Source: Flabesymbios commensalis (Eukaryota > Annelida > Polychaeta > Terebellida > Flabelligeridae). Taken from it: a stretch of 64,000 nucleotides of DNA. Every line of letters begins with the position of its first letter. Position 1 is the first letter of the stretch. Shown here piece by piece: positions 23,408 to 35,503 of the stretch. Both the position numbers and the translations under genes were made by a program. The notes beneath the pieces were generated by a model. It did no database searches, was not told where the DNA came from, and saw nothing but the letters and a program-made list of their open reading frames with translations. The DNA lies in contig OZ024902.1 of assembly GCA_964017125.1 (NCBI GenBank), positions 105,816,560-105,880,559 on the forward strand. The letters are read 5' to 3'.

Positions 23408-23700
23408 AAGAAGCGCATGTAAGACCACTACTATAGTACTTAAAAAACATATCTTCTTAAAAACGAATTAAAAAATTACAGGCCTATTCAAATCTTAGAA
23501 GAGGTAGTAGCCGATCGTCTACAAACAAAAAAAAATGACCATCTATCTAATCCATTACAATCAGCCAACAGGAAACATCTTTCCACAGTATCAGCGCTTC
23601 TAAAAGTACGTAGTGACATTATTGTCAGTATGGAGAAGGGTGAAGTTACAGCTCTATCCTTATATGACTTGACAGTCATAAGTCACACTTCCTAAGTGGT
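23408..23700 (+). pseudogene. CR1/Rex1-like LINE fragment, N-terminal part of the reverse transcriptase
   Basis: The plus strand encodes AHVRPLL, then ELKNYRPI (with frame breaks), then LEEVVADRLQTKKNDHLSNP, LQSANRKHLSTVSALLKVR and SDIIVSMEKGEVTALSLYDL. This is the canonical motif 0-A region of CR1/Jockey-group reverse transcriptases (typically NYRPISNL, LEKVVASRL, NPFQSAYRKxHSTESALLK, GEVTAL). The catalytic-aspartate region has decayed after LYDL. It precedes motif A whereas the piece at 22679 is motif B-C, so the two are separate insertions. Confidence 0.8.
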
Positions 23701-24507
23701 TGCAGGTGTCGCAACTGAACTTGTGGATTGTCACATCTTTTGTAAGCATCACATTAAATCACATCTAGCTGGCATGATGTTGAACCTTTGCACATGGATT
23801 GCTGTACCTTTTGAAAATCACAGGAGAGCAACGTCTTGAATACTTACCAAGGAAGGTAAGTTGATTGCAACCACCACGCCTACCTACAACGTAAAATATA
23901 ATAATGAATGAATGAATAAATATATAAACTTCTATTATACAAGTTAAAATTAATATGTACATTATTTCGGCGGAATTAGTGTCATATAACTGATAATATA
24001 CGTAGACTTGTATCACTAATTTTATTCTAAATCTCAAAGAACAAAAAGTTCAGGAAAAACAAATGTTATTATTTTGTAGAGTATTCTGTTTAGACATCTG
24101 CGACAGGCTAAAACCACGAGTGACAACAGCGTAGGCTTCAGCCACAAATTGCGCTCGATTAAAATTGTGGGACATTCCTTTGGGCGGTCATATCTAAGAT
24201 GTTTACCACATTAATCAGGTCAACAATTGATTGATTAAATTATGTAACATTTCGTCTCCATGATCCCATGTTCAGCTCGTCTGTTGCAACGCCATTAAGT
24301 TATGAACATTTTTCGGACATTGGGGTTGAGATCTTTCTCATTCATCGCCATATTGAAAAACGTTGTTTTACGATTTGGACTCGTCCACGGCTAAACTACG
24401 GGCATCAGACAAAGTCATGCCTATATATGCCGGCCCGATATTGCTTTTTTATCTGCTCATTTTCAATAAAATAATTTCACAAATCTAGACTTAACTTTTT
24501 TTAATTT

Positions 24508-24661
24508 TAAGTCTCTCTCGTGTCTCTCGTATCTCTCGTGTCTCTCGCTTTTCATATTTGTGTTTTTGGAACCTCTCTCGTGTCTCTCGCTTTTTATCAC
24601 GTAATTTTGCGATTTATGGGCTCTCTTGTCTCTCTCGTATCTCTCGTGTCTCTCGCTGTTT
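24508..24661 (-). repeat. Element A right subterminal array
   Basis: CTCTCTCGTGTCTCTCGTAT and CTCTCGTGTCTCTCGCTTTT recur in three groups. They are the inverse of the words at 18508-18708. Confidence 0.9.
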
Positions 24662-24671
24662 ATCACGACCG

Positions 24672-25600
24672 CGGAGCGGCTATCAGATTCAGATTATACG
24701 ACAAATCCCCTTTTTATCGCTCGGCAAATCAATTCATCTTATCGACATCAATAAGTCTATAATACCGCGAACAACCAGGCAACGACAACCGCCATCACTT
24801 TGAATTGAACGCTTTAAAATTTCATCCATACAATTGAGTTTATTTTTTTTCGTAATATCTGCACAAGATATGGCCATCACTATCAGCAATACAAGTTTCC
24901 AACAGATTTGTTGTGATTTGTTGACGTCGTGTTTTGGGAAACACCGAAAAACCTCACTAGGAATCCGATGCAACTATATTGTAATTGCACTGCGGCTTTT
25001 AGTATTTGGTACGGTAATAACTAGCGCCATTCTCCACACATAGATGTCGCTCAGGTCAGCCCCCGCTCTCTGAGGTAAGAATGAACTAGCGCTACTAATA
25101 ACTCAGCCCTAGGGTGGTGAAGGTCTGGGAAAGGACGTCACGTCTAGAAATAAAGTTCTGAGGTTGATGTTCTATTACCTGAAAATTGCAATAATTTATT
25201 TTAACCCATTGCTTGCTTATCACGACAAAGTCGTTTTTAATCCGTTTTATCAGCCGATCACAGAGGTGGACAAGTGGTTGCCACATCGCCACATGTGGCG
25301 ACAGAAGCAAAATGTCTGTAATGTAGGCCTAAATATTAAAAAATGACTATTGGGTTTTAAGGCGAGGGTAACCATTGCTGTTGTCGAATGTTCGACAAGT
25401 CAATGGACCCGACCATCGCCTCAGGCCCAATCTCGGTCAGCAAGTGACGGTTCGCTGCAGAAACTCAGTCAAAAATAGATGATTTCCTTAATTCGTTCTT
25501 TATTCATTCCATTTTCGTGTAGACTAGATGTGGGAACCTGCGTCTCGCCGTTTGGGCTGGTTCGGGGCTACACATCAAGTAAATCACACATCATATACAG
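24672..25600. other. No gene recognised
   Basis: Unique-looking DNA to the right of element A. A short hairpin-like GTCGAATGTTCGAC lies at 25384-25397. The frames here are short and unrecognisable. Confidence 0.5.
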
Positions 25601-25605
25601 ATAGG

Positions 25606-26215
25606 TACAGTACCGGTACGACTGTTCTTACTGATTTGCAAATACATATTGTTCCACTGTACATCCTGTTGTAAGATAAAATATTTGAAAGAGAGGTACT
25701 GGTGTGTCCAAAAGGCTACCATTTTATTATGTTTTGTGTGACGCTGTCTGTATAAAATGTGTGTTAATCAGATTTATACCTTATTTAAAAAGTATATCAC
25801 ATTCATGACAGGTACTTCACTCCTATAGCAGAGCGGCTCGTGCACATTTACACACACTGCTCAGATTGTTAGCTTCCAATAATTACTACCGTCAGGGTTG
25901 TGGCAGGTCGAGTTCAGCTATTAATCAAATCTCACATAATTTGCCAATTCTAACCATATACTGGTCTGTGGTTGGTCAATTCTCGCCATCTCCACGTGGA
26001 GACTATCACTTGCAAACCAACACAAAAAGATCAGTGTGCAAGTCTCCCCCCCCCCCACCCGCAAACCTGCACTGACGTATCAGTGAACATTGGTACTAGT
26101 ACAGCTGATTTGCATGTACATATTGTTCCACTGTGCGACCTGTCGTAAGATAAAATATACTTATAGCGGGTAGGCATACTGGTGTGTCTAATGTTCATAC
26201 CATTTGGTAAGGTAT
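25606..26215. repeat. Pair of diverged direct repeats (about 130 bp each, offset 474 bp)
   Basis: CTGATTTGCAAATACATATT (25631) and CTGATTTGCATGTACATATT (26105) begin matched blocks. Both blocks continue with GTTCCACTGT, GTAAGATAAAATAT, ACTGGTGTGTC and TACCATTT. Between them lie a poly-C run at 26046-26056 and unremarkable DNA. This is either a local duplication or the two ends of an element inserted in direct orientation. Confidence 0.75.
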
Positions 26216-27980
26216 TGTGCTACTCTTTTTATGTATTTGTTTGTCACTTGGTAATATTGTATCTTAAGGACATATATATTTTACTGTTGCAGGTTGAATG
26301 AAAACCTAGTAAGGAACAGATTTCTTGCTACAATTGTTAAAACCGAGAGACTACTTCTAGAGACTTATTTTGTAAACTACTTGACAACTCTGAAGTTGAA
26401 CACACTTTCAAATTGTGTGATGTTTCTTCCCAAATTATTCAAGCATACCAGCCAGTAATGTGTAAAGATGTACAGACATGTATGTATACTCAACTGGTGA
26501 TTGCTACTGCCTCTATTGCTCCAGCTCCCTGGAAACTGCCACTTTACAATATGGGAGTTTAGCACCTTCTAACTCCAAGGGGACGAATTGTGCTGGAGAT
26601 GATTTAAAACAGATAGAAGTAAATAAACGTGCGTCAAGATGATACAGTTCGATGTCTTCCCTACTGTGACATCCAAAACATACAGGAACATAATGAGTTA
26701 TGTCTGTTTGACTAGTGTGGATGTGTGCTGGGCTCATTTATATCTACGCAGCTAGCATCCAATAAAATCATACTATCACAAGTGACAAGTAACAAGCAAC
26801 AAGTATTTATCCAACATATGAGCTTGCTTCCTCCGACCTATAACGTGTTTAACAGAGGTGTCTCAACATAAGCAACACCTCTGACGACTATTATGTGGAC
26901 TATTACTAGAGTACATAATCTCGGCCAGATATTCGACCGAAATCACTAAAAAACCTAAAATGTCCATAGTCCTGATATCACTGATTTTGAAGACAAAGTT
27001 TCAATTCCTCCTGATAACATATCAGGCTCTTATGAGCATGATAATCAAAATTCTACTTCTGAACTTCTAACAAATAGTCAGGCTCTTATGCACCACTCCG
27101 GCGTTGGTCGGTCAGTCGTGAAAATATTGGCAACGCTGATTCAACGTCGAGGCAAACACTGAAACGCCACATGCACAGCTGAGGCGTGGGTCTACGCTGT
27201 GTCAGTGCTACGTCCCAAATCTCACGCCTGCTCGGGGATAGTCGTTGAACCAGCGTTGCAGTGTTGTCAATGTAGGGGCCTATGTCTCTATTGTTAGCTA
27301 TGTAGGATTTTGTCAACAGGTAACATATTGTATAGGCCTATGTTATAGTGTAAATTGAGTGTGTGGAATCCTGGCACCCGAAGCTAGGATGCTGAGAGCG
27401 TGATAAAGGCATAACATCTGGGCATAGTGAGCACTTTCAGCCTACCAATTACACTCTGTAGTGCAAATTAAGTGTCTGACTACAAAATGAGAACTGGAAC
27501 CTGAAAAGAAAGCTTTGCTTAGATTTTTTTGATTTTTACCGCTTATAGGTGGTGCAAGGGTCGATAGGGATTGAAACAAACCATTGCTAAAGAGGTGTTG
27601 AAACAAACCATTGCTATCCCCATATATCCGGTATGACTCACTAGATTCCTGAATATGAAAGACTGGTAAAAATGAATTTTTCAACTTTTTAGTCTCATTT
27701 ATCGATGTTTAAAAAAATTGCTTGATTTGAAACATGTGTCATATTTCTTTTCTTTAGTTTGAATACGACTGGTTCGATTCTGTGTATATGCAATGGTAGC
27801 ACTTATAAAAGAGACTATAGACCTGATAAGTAAGTACAGTTTTATAAATTCGATTCCGGACCACCTCAATGAGTGGACCACCTCGGACCAGTTTTGCCAG
27901 TCCCAAAGTTTTTCCCATTGACGTAATGCTTAAGGATTAACCTTAGCGGACCACCACCCCGCTATTCAGGACTATTGCAC
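26216..27980. other. No complete gene; short coding-like remnants
   Basis: A short open stretch near 26977-27093 reads PDITDFEDKVSIPPDNISGS in one frame with no family match that I can name. A GC-richer block at 27086-27300 has CGTTGGTC / CAACGCTG words of the CAATG-MITE kind. 27855-27960 carries GGACCACCTC words belonging to the terminal family of element I. No gene can be supported. Confidence 0.4.
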
Positions 27981-29291
27981 CAATAAGTCTCAACCTCGCT
28001 AAGCGGACAACCTGGGACATCAAGGGTCAATTTTTTGAACCCTTGGATCACTGACAGGGCATTCACACCTACGGTGAAAGTCCACGCTTGGATGCCCACA
28101 AATGCATCTGGGTAAGACCTTATAACTTCTATGGTCCTTGTGAACGCCCTCCACCATGATATTTAGCTGGCAGTCTTGGTGAGGCATTACAATTGCCATG
28201 GGCCTTACATGGTGGACGTCGCGCCTTCACACTTGCTTACACACAAACAACGGCCATCTGATTGCTCAGACTTAATCTAGTTTATGTTGATTTAAATATT
28301 TTGTACTCTGCATCTTGTAAAGTTCTTTATTGTATACCGCTCTTCTTGTAGGCATTTAAGAGATTTGAATCACAATTAGCTATATAAATAAATATGATTA
28401 TCGTCATTAATTGGAACTTGCAACATTCATGCCTCCTCCTCCGGGAATTTGACCTTCAGAGCTCAATATATCAACGTTATATACCTTTTGTGCACTTGAG
28501 AGAGTAATTATAATTCTGTATCTGTATTTTTACTAAATTTCATACCGTACTAGTTATTAAGTATCGGGGCTGCAATGATCATTTTAGATGAATTGTATTA
28601 GTGATCTGTACGACCTAACTAAAAACCGATGAAGTGATTTAGGGGAATTTATGCTCCATTTCTATTCAATAACTAATATAATAAACATAGCACCAGCTTA
28701 CCGAGATATAAAAAAAGATCTGAATTTATTAAATCATTCAATGTTGTGCATCAATATGGCATAAGCTAGACGTAATAAGCTCAAGCTCAAAGAAAAAATA
28801 AATCTCATAAATGCAAGTCGCATTCACAGTCAGCGACAATTGGCGTATTAGATGAAATAAATGGTGACCAACAAGATCAGACTTCACTCCTAAAACATTT
28901 CCAGATGCTGTAGAAGGGATATAGTCCATTCTAATGTTCTTTTATGATACTGTTGAAAAGATTGTTCAAGATAGTTTGCGTGTTGCTACTGTAGAGGCAG
29001 CATGCAAACTGCGGCAAACTTCAATAAATAATTTCTTTAATGTAAAATAAATGTTTTTATTTAATTTAATAAATTCCTTCTAGTGCTAATTGAATAAAAA
29101 AAAAATGTTATTGTACGTGCTTGTTTGGTGTTCGTTTTTGGTGTTCGTCTTATATACACGTAGTTACAACATGCAAATGTTCATATTTTATAAGGTATAA
29201 TATAAAATTTCACTTAGGGGACCACCTCGTTAATGAGACCACTTTTGCTAAGTCCCTCAGGTGGCCCGTTTAGCGAGGTTCCAGCCTACTG
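27981..29291. mobile_element. Element I: pogo/Tigger-like element with CGGACCACC words
   Basis: The reverse complement of the right end (to 29291) reads CAGTAGGCTGGAACCTCGCT, AAACGGGCCACC. The left end reads CAATAAGTCTCAACCTCGCT, AAGCGGACAACC. TA follows the right end at 29292-29293. A CAGTA start, an AACCTCGC core and a TA target are usual for pogo/Tigger-group elements. The 1.3 kb interior has no transposase frame. Confidence 0.7.
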
Positions 29292-29663
29292 TATAACGTG
29301 ACTGGACTTAGTCTCTGACGGTGAGAGAACCAGCCGGTGAGACAGCAGAAGTACGTCCGAGTGTTCACCCGAACACTGGAGAAGAGTCAGAAAACTGTAG
29401 AGATTCTTGGCACAGTTATTTTTTAATTCAATCACTATAACCACAATAGGTACATGTTATCCAATGTCAATACATACAGGTGAGATACTGGTAGGTCCGG
29501 CAGTAACACAATTTATTTATTTATTTGCAGTATTTAAAAATATACGCACAGATCCAGCTAAGCTGATCATGGCATTTACAATAAATAACATCATTAAATA
29601 ACATCATTAAATGTAAAATTATGTTAAAAGCAATAAACATAGTTATGAATAATTATTCCTATT
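29292..29663. other. Short spacer, nothing recognised
   Basis: AT-rich, with a small tandem AACATCATTAAAT at 29586-29612. It abuts the 3' end of the LINE fragment that follows on the minus strand, so part of it may be that LINE's 3' untranslated end. Confidence 0.4.
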
Positions 29664-30439
29664 AGCTAGGTAAGGTGAATTCTAAAAAAATGTGTTTTCA
29701 ACTTATTTAAAAAAATATTCACCGAGTTCGCTGTTTTGATATTATGTGGAAGTATATTCCACAGGGCAGGCCCTTGCACACTAAAAGCTGCCTAGGTGGC
29801 TGACCTCTGTGACACAGGTACTTGCAATGATAAATCTCTGGGTTGTCTGAGATGACTAGGAATGTAGCTTGTAACGGACTATAAGTATTGTGGTGCCTGA
29901 CCAAGCAACGCTTTGAAAATATATATTAGCACTTTAAAATGTATTCGCAACTCTACCAGCAGCCAATACAGTTCTTTAAGAAAGGGTGTGATGTGGTCTC
30001 GGATACAAAATCCAGTGATCAATTGGGCAGCACGATTTTGAAGTCGCTGCAAGCGGCCGAGCTGGAAAGCTGTAGCCCCGGACAGCATGGCGTTACAGTA
30101 GTCCAGGTGAGACAAAACTAATGCTGTAACAACAGATCGTAAAGTAACACGAGGTAAGAAACGTTTCGCCCTACCTATACAGTTTATGTGAAAGTATATT
30201 TTCTTGTACAGAGAGTTAGCATGTGCTTCACAACTGTTATAACGGTCGATATAAAATCCCAAGTTACGTACTATAGAGCGAGGTTGAATCACAGCTTCCC
30301 CAACTTTAATCTGCTTGCCATGCTTTCTAAAATGATGTTTTAATAGTACTATAATAAACACTGTCTCTGTTGGATTTGGCTTCAGTTTATTGACAACCAT
30401 CCAGCTACAAATTTTACTTAGCAATGATAGGTAAAACAC
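29664..30439 (-). pseudogene. CR1/L2-like LINE, C-terminal part of ORF2
   Basis: One minus-strand frame runs the length of the segment with two in-frame stops. Upstream part (186 aa): WMVVNKLKPNPTETVFIIVL, VRNLGFYIDRYNS, LVLSHLDYCNAML, RLQRLQNRAAQLITG and LYWLLVELRIHFKVLIYIFK. The frame continues through stops as SYIPSHLRQPRDLSLQVP and FSVQGPALWNILPHNIKTA. This is the standard thumb and C-terminal region of CR1/L2-group LINEs. Motifs before the WMxxNKLK box are absent, so the copy is 5'-truncated. Confidence 0.88.
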
Positions 30440-31908
30440 AATGATAGCTCTGCATGGTGATTATAACAATAGGCCGAGTAGGTCCAGCAGTTATTCATAA
30501 ACTTATCAAGATCCCAAATCAAAATGAATTTTGAATTGAGCTGTGTGCACGAATCAGTTAAGTCAACACAGAGGCCCTAACTTACTGACAATGCGACATT
30601 GGTAATTATGTTGCCTGTATGCATGGGGTACCTGTGGACCTCAAAGAGTCAGGGTAATTCGTCACACTCAATAATTTGATCAAATGTGATCTAATTTGGA
30701 CTAGGGTGTAATTGTTACATTCACTAAATTTAGCAAAGGTAATATGCCGAAGGCAAAGACAATTATGTCAAAGACTATGCCTAAGACACAGTGAATGTAC
30801 AATGTGATGTAGCATATATGTATATTTATGCAAACCTAATTTTGCTCAGATTTTATGTCTCTTGAACAGACATTCTTGAACACAATATGAATATATAAAA
30901 CAAAGTAAATTTTAATTGCAGTTGTTGTTATTTATAGCTTATTATGGTATGTCATTATTATTAATAATAAGAATTTCTAAGATAATTTTAATCACCCGTA
31001 ATCGTAACTGTAATCACGAAATATGATTACTGTAGGCCCTAATAGTAATCATAATCGAAATCGAAAAAACAAAGTGTAATCAATATCGTACCCCAGTATT
31101 TGATAATTTTTGTTGACATGTAATCGTAATCATAATCGTAATCGATAATTCTAGCTTTTGAATCTGAATGAATACATAACAGTACACGGCTACTGGCTGT
31201 ATCAGCATCACAGAAGAAGGAAGTGAGCGAGCGCGTTACAAGGCGGACTTAAAACGCAACTTGAATGCTGTCAGGTTGGGAGTAGACTTTAGTGATTCTG
31301 ATAATTTGCTCTACACGGTTCGTGGTAAAGAATTTTAAATTGAGCTATGTGCACGAATCAGTTAAATCAACACAGAGGCCCTGACTTACTTCTACCTCTA
31401 TGGTTGTAGGCTAACACTTAACAATTAGTGTCTTAGCTAGCGAACAGTCAGCCCGTCATTTGAGACAGGCAGTGTTGGCTTTGACGGGACGGGCACTCAT
31501 TGAAATCACATTAAAATGACGGGCAGAAATTCTTCCCCTTCAAATATAAAATAACACTCCAAATATTTGGGGTTCCAATAGCACTATTAGCAATTTTGAG
31601 AACTGCCAACCGTGGGTTTAAATCGGAGCAGACGGTCTCTTTCAACTTTATTTCTGTCGCACACATTTGATTTGAGCAATAATGAGAGAACTAAAAAATG
31701 TATTAAAGTTTGCCGGCCCGCCGCGTTAACTAGTGCCGCCAATAGGTGCCATAGAGGCCCAAAAGATCAAACTGTAAGCTGGGCATCGCTGCATTAGTTT
31801 TACTCCAGTTTTCAGCGTTGTCGGCAGAGATGCTGAGTGGGAACAATGCAAATCATACCAACAGCATTTCAATGAAATATAGCAGAAAACGAGCTGCTAT
31901 AGTGATAT
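30440..31908. repeat. Unassigned repeats: a 61 bp direct repeat and a TAATCG-rich tract
   Basis: GAATTTTGAATTGAGCTGTG (30526-30586) and GAATTTTAAATTGAGCTATG (31330-31390) start two 61 bp blocks in the same orientation, 804 bp apart, about 90% alike. Between them a degenerate tract (30990-31155) repeats GTAATCATAATCG words. The rest is featureless. The plus-strand frame at 31612-31797 is not recognisable. Confidence 0.7.
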
Positions 31909-31910
31909 AG

Positions 31911-33157
31911 GGTAAAGAGGGATAATATGAGCACCTAACTTTATTTACCTATTTTGGGCAAATAAATGCAGTGAAAAAATTCAAACTTGATCTGATCGAA
32001 TGTTTGTACAATTATGCAGTAATTCATAATATTAAATATTTTAACTTAAATATATTTTAATAAATAATTTAAAAACCATAATTCTGAAAACATGCTCATA
32101 TTAGCCATGCGTGTGGAAAATATGAGCATGTGTTGTGGGGAATATGAGCATGCGTAATTAATTACCATTTGACAATAGGGTAATATGAGCACTTTGCCAT
32201 AAAAAAGGACATTTTCCAAAATGTTTATTTTATGAGTAGTTTACCAAATAGAAGTGGCACTCGTACCCTGACATGACCCAAATGTCATTAAAGCAGAGAT
32301 AATGTTTTTTTCATTAGTGGTTGGAATGGTTTTCTCTCATTTCACTGTATATTATGTTTAGGGTATTATGAGCATACTATCTTTTCCAATAGATATTTGT
32401 AATGGGGGTATAATGAGCACCATGCTCATAATAGATTGAAACATGGTGCTCATATTACCCCAGAAGTAGGGGGGTGGTAACCAGCCTAATGGGGTCCAAA
32501 ACATGCTAAAACAATTTATTATCGTCCATTTTCTTGCTAAGAACCGCTATTGTTAGGGACGCACCATTTGATATCTGGGGGGGGGGGGGGTTAGAGTTTT
32601 TGTTGCTTGCAAACTTTTTTTACCACCGAGAGAAAACAATCTTTTTTTTGGCGATCAACGTCCGACAATTTTTTTTTAATGTTTCGTTGTATGCTTTCCC
32701 TATTATGTACGTAACCATTTGGTGTTTATTCTGGTGAACATATTTTTCATCAATTTCTACAACAAACTTTTTTTTTCTGCCCACATTTTTAACAAACTTT
32801 TTTTTTATGACTTTTGTGGCAACAAACTATTTATTTCAATTTTTTCTAGCCCCCCCCCCCCCCAGATATCAAATGGTGCATCCCTTAGCACTCATCCACA
32901 TTACTTTCATGATACCTAGTGGTTTGTGGACGTACGAACAAATCAAATGTAAATGTAATTTTTCAATTAAACAGCCCAAAAACTTCATTTTGTCATAATT
33001 GGACTACTTTTTCAAAAAACTTTCTAAAAATTGAACGAGTTAATGTCCGTGTGATGAATATATGGTAAACTAAATTTTATTCAATTTCCGTTGTTATTGA
33101 GAATTTCACAGCCAGTGCTCATATTACCTACTATGCTCATATTACCCCATCTTACCC
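31911..33157. mobile_element. Element B: inverted-repeat element built on a GGTAATATGAGCA word
   Basis: The left end reads GGGTAAAGAGGGATAATATG, AGCACC. The reverse complement of the right end reads GGGTAAGATGGGGTAATATG, AGCATAG. The word AATATGAGCAY recurs inside the left half (31926, 32092 inverted, 32120, 32141, 32182, 32369, 32412) and, inverted, at 32425, 32446, 33116 and 33134. TA follows the right end and precedes the left end, compatible with a TA target. A separate TTA-flanked MITE is nested at 32556-32884. No coding capacity. Confidence 0.8.
32556..32884. mobile_element. TTA-flanked MITE (Harbinger-like) with poly-G/poly-C ends
   Basis: Left GGGACGCACCATTTGATATC followed by a G run; reverse complement of right GGGATGCACCATTTGATATC followed by a G run. 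TTA flanks both ends (32553-32555, 32885-32887). 329 bp. The 3 bp TTA target fits PIF/Harbinger-type MITEs. The interior has T-rich AACAAACTTTTTTTTT tracts. Confidence 0.85.
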
Positions 33158-34429
33158 TAAATGTACATATAGTTAAATGTATATATTATAGTCGACATGT
33201 TGCTGCTTCTGAGAAAACAAATATTGTACTGATTTAACTTTGCAGAATTTCATATTAAGTAACATCGCAAAATCTCGCGATTTTGTCAAGGTGACGAAAG
33301 CGTCAGGCCAACACACCAACCATCACATGCTACCATGAGTTGGCCTACATCATGCCCGGTGTGATGTGCACGAGAACTTCGCGCACTTTCATTACATTGA
33401 ACACCGGACGTCACTGCCTACCTAATGTTGGCCGTCGTCTATAATGCGGGCAAAACCCAAAAAATAACAATGACAGAGCGAAGCCTTTGCACAGGATGAA
33501 GCCTGTGGTAAGCCTGTCTCGTAAGCGTTGATGTTGAAACAATGCTGGTCTATTATCGTAGGTTGTGGGCCTGCAATAATTACCCATTGTACGCATGATG
33601 TTTTTAATACTCCATTCTGTCAATGTTCATCTTCAATATCCTCACAGCAGATGCAGTCATGCATCAAATATCAACCAAAATGTGTTCAACCCAGGATCAG
33701 CCTCAGGTATCGGTTAAATAATATCAGTATTCAGTGTGCCAGTGAGTCTGTGTTTTTGTATGAAATAGAAAAATGAAAATTAATGCTAGAAAACACCAAA
33801 ACTATATATTATCTAGATTATCACCCCAAATGCCACTAAATATCACTGTTTCCAGGCATTTTGTTCAAAATTTCGTGGGGGAGGCCCCCCGGACCACCCG
33901 CCAGAGGGCAACATGCTGTGCGCATCACCTCAAATAGGGCGCTTCGCGCCATCATGGCTGGAATAATGTTTTTAATTAGAATCTGACAGGCACTTTTCCT
34001 TTTCTAGCTAAGTCCCTGTTAACAATCCGCTGTCGAGCACATATACCAGCCTGCCAAGTAGAAGTCATGTGATAAAGAGTTATGAAATGACTTGAATAGA
34101 TTGCCAGAGTTACTAAATTAAATAAATGTGAAATAATAATTTGATTATTGTTTTTTTTTGTTATTTAAATATGCCATGTGGTATCTGTAGGCTCTGTAAT
34201 TGAGTGTGAAATATATAACTATGATTAAATTATAATTATATGGGTCATTTCATGAAAACGGTAGGCTTAAATATTGCTGTGACAGGTTTGTAAAAAATAA
34301 CCATCATAGATATGAAATATAGCTCACTTATATTGATCTACAAATAATATTGAATCTCTTGGCAAAATATGCAAGCTTATGTACGTGGTTTTCATTTTTG
34401 TGATAATTGGCAAAAGAGACACTTACCTC
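33158..34429. other. No gene; assorted repeat fragments
   Basis: 33405-33600 contains CAATGTTG / GCGTTGATGTTGAAACAATG words of the CAATG-MITE type. 33876-33960 has GGGGGAGGCCCCCCGGACC, then a GGGCGCTTCGCGCC palindrome. A comparable GGGGAGCATGCCCCCTGACC occurs at 56912-56931, so it is probably a dispersed repeat. Nothing coding. Confidence 0.45.
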
Positions 34430-35155
34430 CCCATCCTAACTCAACTCTGTCACGGACAATTTCGTCATCACTGCAGCATAAAATTAAAATAAATAATGTA
34501 TATATTTTTAATATATCTAATGCAACTTTGTGCACCGTGCTATTATATACAGAGAGCCGCATTGGACAAATATTAAATGATGAACTACAACTAAAACAAA
34601 CTCCAAATAATCATTTTGTTGCATAATTAACAGACCAGATGTAATACAATGTCCAATACAATGTCCCCCTGTGGCTATAAATGTGTGATATCAAATGAAA
34701 TTGCAGTTCTAGTGCTGGTAACAGAGTTGATTGGATGATAACAGAGTTGAGTACACTGTAAAGTAACAGAGTTCAGAAATTATAATTATTGGCTTTGGTA
34801 TATTTGCAATCATATATTATAGTCGCATTAGTTATTGTTTTGCTTCATGTGACCTGTAATAAAAGTATTTGCATAGTTAACTTATAAGAAGGTGTGTCAT
34901 AGTCCTGTAATATCAACTCTATTTCTGTTGCTCAACTCTGTTACCCAACAGAACGATGAAAGTGGTAACTGAGTTGATGGTGACATAGTTGATAGCTAAT
35001 GGTTCTGAAGAACTTTCCAACGTGGTTTTGTCATGTGATCGCCCACTCATTGCATGTTCAGGGACATACTGCAAAAATACATTAGTTTGTGGATTTTTTT
35101 TTAGATAATTCTACTCAGTTATTGTAAAATTTAGGTAACATAGTTGAATCGTGAG
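34430..35155. repeat. Word-repeat region E (TAACAGAGTTGA)
   Basis: Variants of TAACAGAGTTGA occur at 34439 (inverted), 34721, 34741, 34764, 34915 and 34930 (inverted), 34964, 34979 and 35135, on both strands and unevenly spaced. The layout resembles the subterminal zones of elements A-D, but clear outer ends were not found. Confidence 0.6.
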
Positions 35156-35411
35156 AAAAATATTTTTTTAAATCTTGACATGTAACATGTATTTATAAGA
35201 AATACAGAAAGAGATAAAACATTACCTTTTGACTTCTATATTGGCGCCATGCTGGTGCACCACCTGGTGAGTATCTTGACAATATATATTATTTACTAGG
35301 GTTTCGAATTTGTATCAAATATGAAAAGTGAGAGTTAAAAAAAATATGTAAACATGGAAAAAACTCATTATAAAAGGTAAATTTGTATCAAATTACGTAT
35401 CAAATTACGTA

Positions 35412-35503
35412 CCGCAGGGACAGGTAGGGGGCCGAACATGCAGGGGGCCTAACGTGTAGGGGCCGAACGTGTAGAGGGCCGAACCGGCAGGGGGCCGAAA
35501 TGA
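35412..35503. repeat. Minisatellite, GGGGGCCGAACGTGTA type
   Basis: About five units of 16-19 bp: TAGGGGGCCGAACATGCA, GGGGGCCTAACGTGTA, GGGGCCGAACGTGTA, GAGGGCCGAACCGGCA and GGGGGCCGAAATG. Confidence 0.85.

Larger units (their letters stand above)
18503..24671. mobile_element. Element A: 6.2 kb inverted-repeat element built on a GAGAGAYACGAGAGA word
   Basis: The left end reads GGTCGTGATGAACAGCGAGA (18504 on). The reverse complement of the right end reads GGTCGTGATAAACAGCGAGA (ending 24670). Inside each end the word GAGAGAYACGAGAGA and variants recur many times: left array 18508-18708, right array 24508-24661 in opposite orientation. CGGAGTGG (18495-18502) and CGGAGCGG (24672-24679) sit at the same 1 bp distance from the two ends, a plausible 8 bp target duplication with one change. 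The interior has no recognised transposase. It holds LINE fragments, element J and a second word-repeat block, so it is a non-autonomous or dead element enlarged by nested insertions. Confidence 0.7.

Noticed and set aside
27771-27782. GGTTCGATTCTG, similar to a tRNA B box
   Set aside because: No A box at the right distance upstream and no cloverleaf can be drawn.
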